From NCBI GenBank assembly GCA_016200725.1, contig JACQEE010000313.1:1-6075 (forward strand): a stretch of DNA of 6,075 nt. Reading direction: 5' to 3'. The stretch comes from Chloroflexota bacterium (GTDB lineage Bacteria; Chloroflexota; Dehalococcoidia; SHYB01). Of the stretch, positions 5,070-6,075 are shown in pieces (the stretch's first letter is position 1; each line of letters opens with the position of its first letter). A program made the position numbers and the translations under genes. A model generated the notes under the pieces. That model saw only the letters and a list, made by a program, of their open reading frames with translations, was not told where the DNA came from and made no database searches.

Positions 5070-6059
5070 CTAGGAAGCCTTGACGGGTGCGGTACGCGCC
5101 TCAAGGGGCACGTTGCTCCCGCGCTTGGCGAGCACGACGAGCGCGACGATGCCCAGCACCACGCCGAACCAGAGCGTGCAGATGCGGATGATCAGGGCGC
5201 CTGCCGCAGCCGCCGCCTGAGAGAGGCCCGCGAGCGCCTGACTCAAGCCAGTGATGCCCCCCTCCGAGACGCCAAGGCCACCCGGCACCAGCAGGATGGC
5301 GCCGGCGAGCGAGGTGATCGCGAGGATGAAGATGCCCTGCACGGCCAGATCGAAACCGTTAGTCGCTCCCAGGCCGCGCAGCACGTAGTACATCGCGATG
5401 CCCTCCCCGAGCCAGGAGACGAAGCCGATGGCGATGGAGACGACGAGCACCTTCGGCGAGAAGAGCAGGCGTGCGCTCTGATAGAAGCCGACGATGAACC
5501 GCGTATGGCGCCGCGTGTAAGGCAAGCGGCGGAATATAGCCACGGACCAGCGCACCGCCGGCCGATAGCGTAGCGCCATGTAGCCCAGGAGGCCCAGGAT
5601 TGAGACAAAGATTAGGAACACCCAGCCGCGTTTCACGAGAATCAGGCCCGAGGCGGCGAGCAGGATCATCGCGTAGCCGTCGGACATGCGCTCGGCGAGG
5701 ATAATCGGGGCCGACTTGCTCACTGGTACCTTGTAGCGATCGCGCAAGTAGAGGCTCTTCACCCACTCGCCAACCCTGCCCGGGGTCACCGTCATGGCCA
5801 GCGCGGAAAAGAAGAACAGGACGCTGTCCACGAACTTCACTCGGGGCATGCCGGAGACGCGCAAGTAGAACTCCCATTTGACGAAGCGCAGCAGGTAGTT
5901 GAAGAAGGTCAGCGCGAGGATGGCAGGGACAAAACTCCACTTGAAATGTTTCAGGGAGTCGCCCACATTCACGATGTCGCCGTACAAAAGCAGGGCGAAG
6001 ACGGTGATCACGGCGAACAGGGCCGAGAGCACCAGGCGTCCGCGCATCGAGCTAGTCAA
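5070..6059 (-). CDS. LPG_synthase_TM / UPF0104 family (flippase-like) integral membrane protein
   Basis: A 329-residue polytopic membrane protein. Hydrophobic segments lie near residues 9-27, 41-60, 78-92, 127-142, 145-162, 204-222, 240-259 and 286-312, giving about 7-8 helices. Family hallmarks are 'TPGRVGEWVKSLYLR' (92-106), 'SAPIILAERMSDG' (116-128) and 'LLVPGGLGVSEGG' (256-268), the last typical of the 'flippase-like domain' or AglD/MprF-transmembrane group. Members are proposed to move or handle lipid-linked substrates; the exact activity is generally unproven. It lacks the soluble C-terminal lysyl-transferase domain of full MprF. The TTG at 6059 has GAGG (6068-6071 on the plus strand as CCTC) 8 nt upstream. 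An ATG at 6047 four codons later is an alternative without a clear ribosome site. It ends 4 nt from the convergent mannose-synthase-like gene, with no obvious terminator between them. Confidence 0.9.
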   Translation of the reverse strand: MTSSMRGRLVLSALFAVITVFALLLYGDIVNVGDSLKHFKWSFVPAILALTFFNYLLRFVKWEFYLRVSGMPRVKFVDSVLFFFSALAMTVTPGRVGEWVKSLYLRDRYKVPVSKSAPIILAERMSDGYAMILLAASGLILVKRGWVFLIFVSILGLLGYMALRYRPAVRWSVAIFRRLPYTRRHTRFIVGFYQSARLLFSPKVLVVSIAIGFVSWLGEGIAMYYVLRGLGATNGFDLAVQGIFILAITSLAGAILLVPGGLGVSEGGITGLSQALAGLSQAAAAAGALIIRICTLWFGVVLGIVALVVLAKRGSNVPLEARTAPVKAS

Positions 6060-6075
6060 CGATCATGCCTCGCCG

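Noticed and set aside
5028..5573. Plus-strand open frame opposite the membrane protein gene
   Set aside because: The translation is very rich in Asp, Glu, Arg and His, as expected for the antisense of a hydrophobic protein, and shows no domain.
6053..6075. Possible end of another minus-strand gene upstream of the flippase-like gene
   Set aside because: Stops occur in all three minus frames (near 6053, 6057 and 6063), compatible with an upstream gene ending here, but too few bases remain to support a call.

Overview
The window is GC-rich, gene-dense bacterial chromosome. It carries core biosynthetic genes: a cell-division protein tail, threonine/lysine-pathway enzymes, and polyprenyl-phosphate sugar transferases. 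I see no tRNA, rRNA, CRISPR array, transposase or phage gene. Two intergenic copies of a short repeat read 'RPEPVEG'-like on the minus strand. I recall this repeat from environmental genomes including Chloroflexota, and with the high GC and the FtsZ-type tail a Chloroflexota (Dehalococcoidia-like) origin is plausible. That is inference, not proof.

Layout. (1) 1-293: 3' end of an FtsZ-like gene, entering from the left. (2) 343-864: small unrecognised protein with a Gln/Asn/Gly-rich N-terminus and two C-terminal membrane helices. (3) 865-1044: intergenic, with a small hairpin, a perfect 11-bp-stem terminator and an extended -10 promoter. (4) 1045-4345 and on to 5065: a five-gene plus-strand run. 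It holds homoserine kinase (thrB), aspartate kinase (lysC-type), a dolichyl-phosphate-glucose-synthase-like family 2 glycosyltransferase, a YccU-type CoA-binding protein and a polyprenyl-phosphate-mannose-synthase-like family 2 glycosyltransferase. (5) 5070-6059: a minus-strand LPG_synthase_TM/UPF0104 flippase-like membrane protein, ending 4 nt from the last glycosyltransferase.

How the genes fit together. thrB and the aspartokinase belong to the aspartate-family pathway and probably share the promoter near 990-1019. The two glycosyltransferases resemble enzymes that load glucose or mannose onto a polyprenyl phosphate, and the convergent multi-helix protein belongs to a family often found with such enzymes, so the right half may be a cell-surface glycosylation module.

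The most notable observation is that the aspartokinase lacks, in frame, about 44 residues. The missing stretch normally holds the GRGGSD and YTDVDGVYTADPR segments that form the aspartate- and ATP-binding site. The N-terminal kinase motif and both ACT domains are intact. The gene is therefore either a non-catalytic variant or the site of an assembly deletion. A second point is that the same roughly 26-bp repeat sits in both gaps flanking this gene, each time just upstream of the next ribosome binding site.
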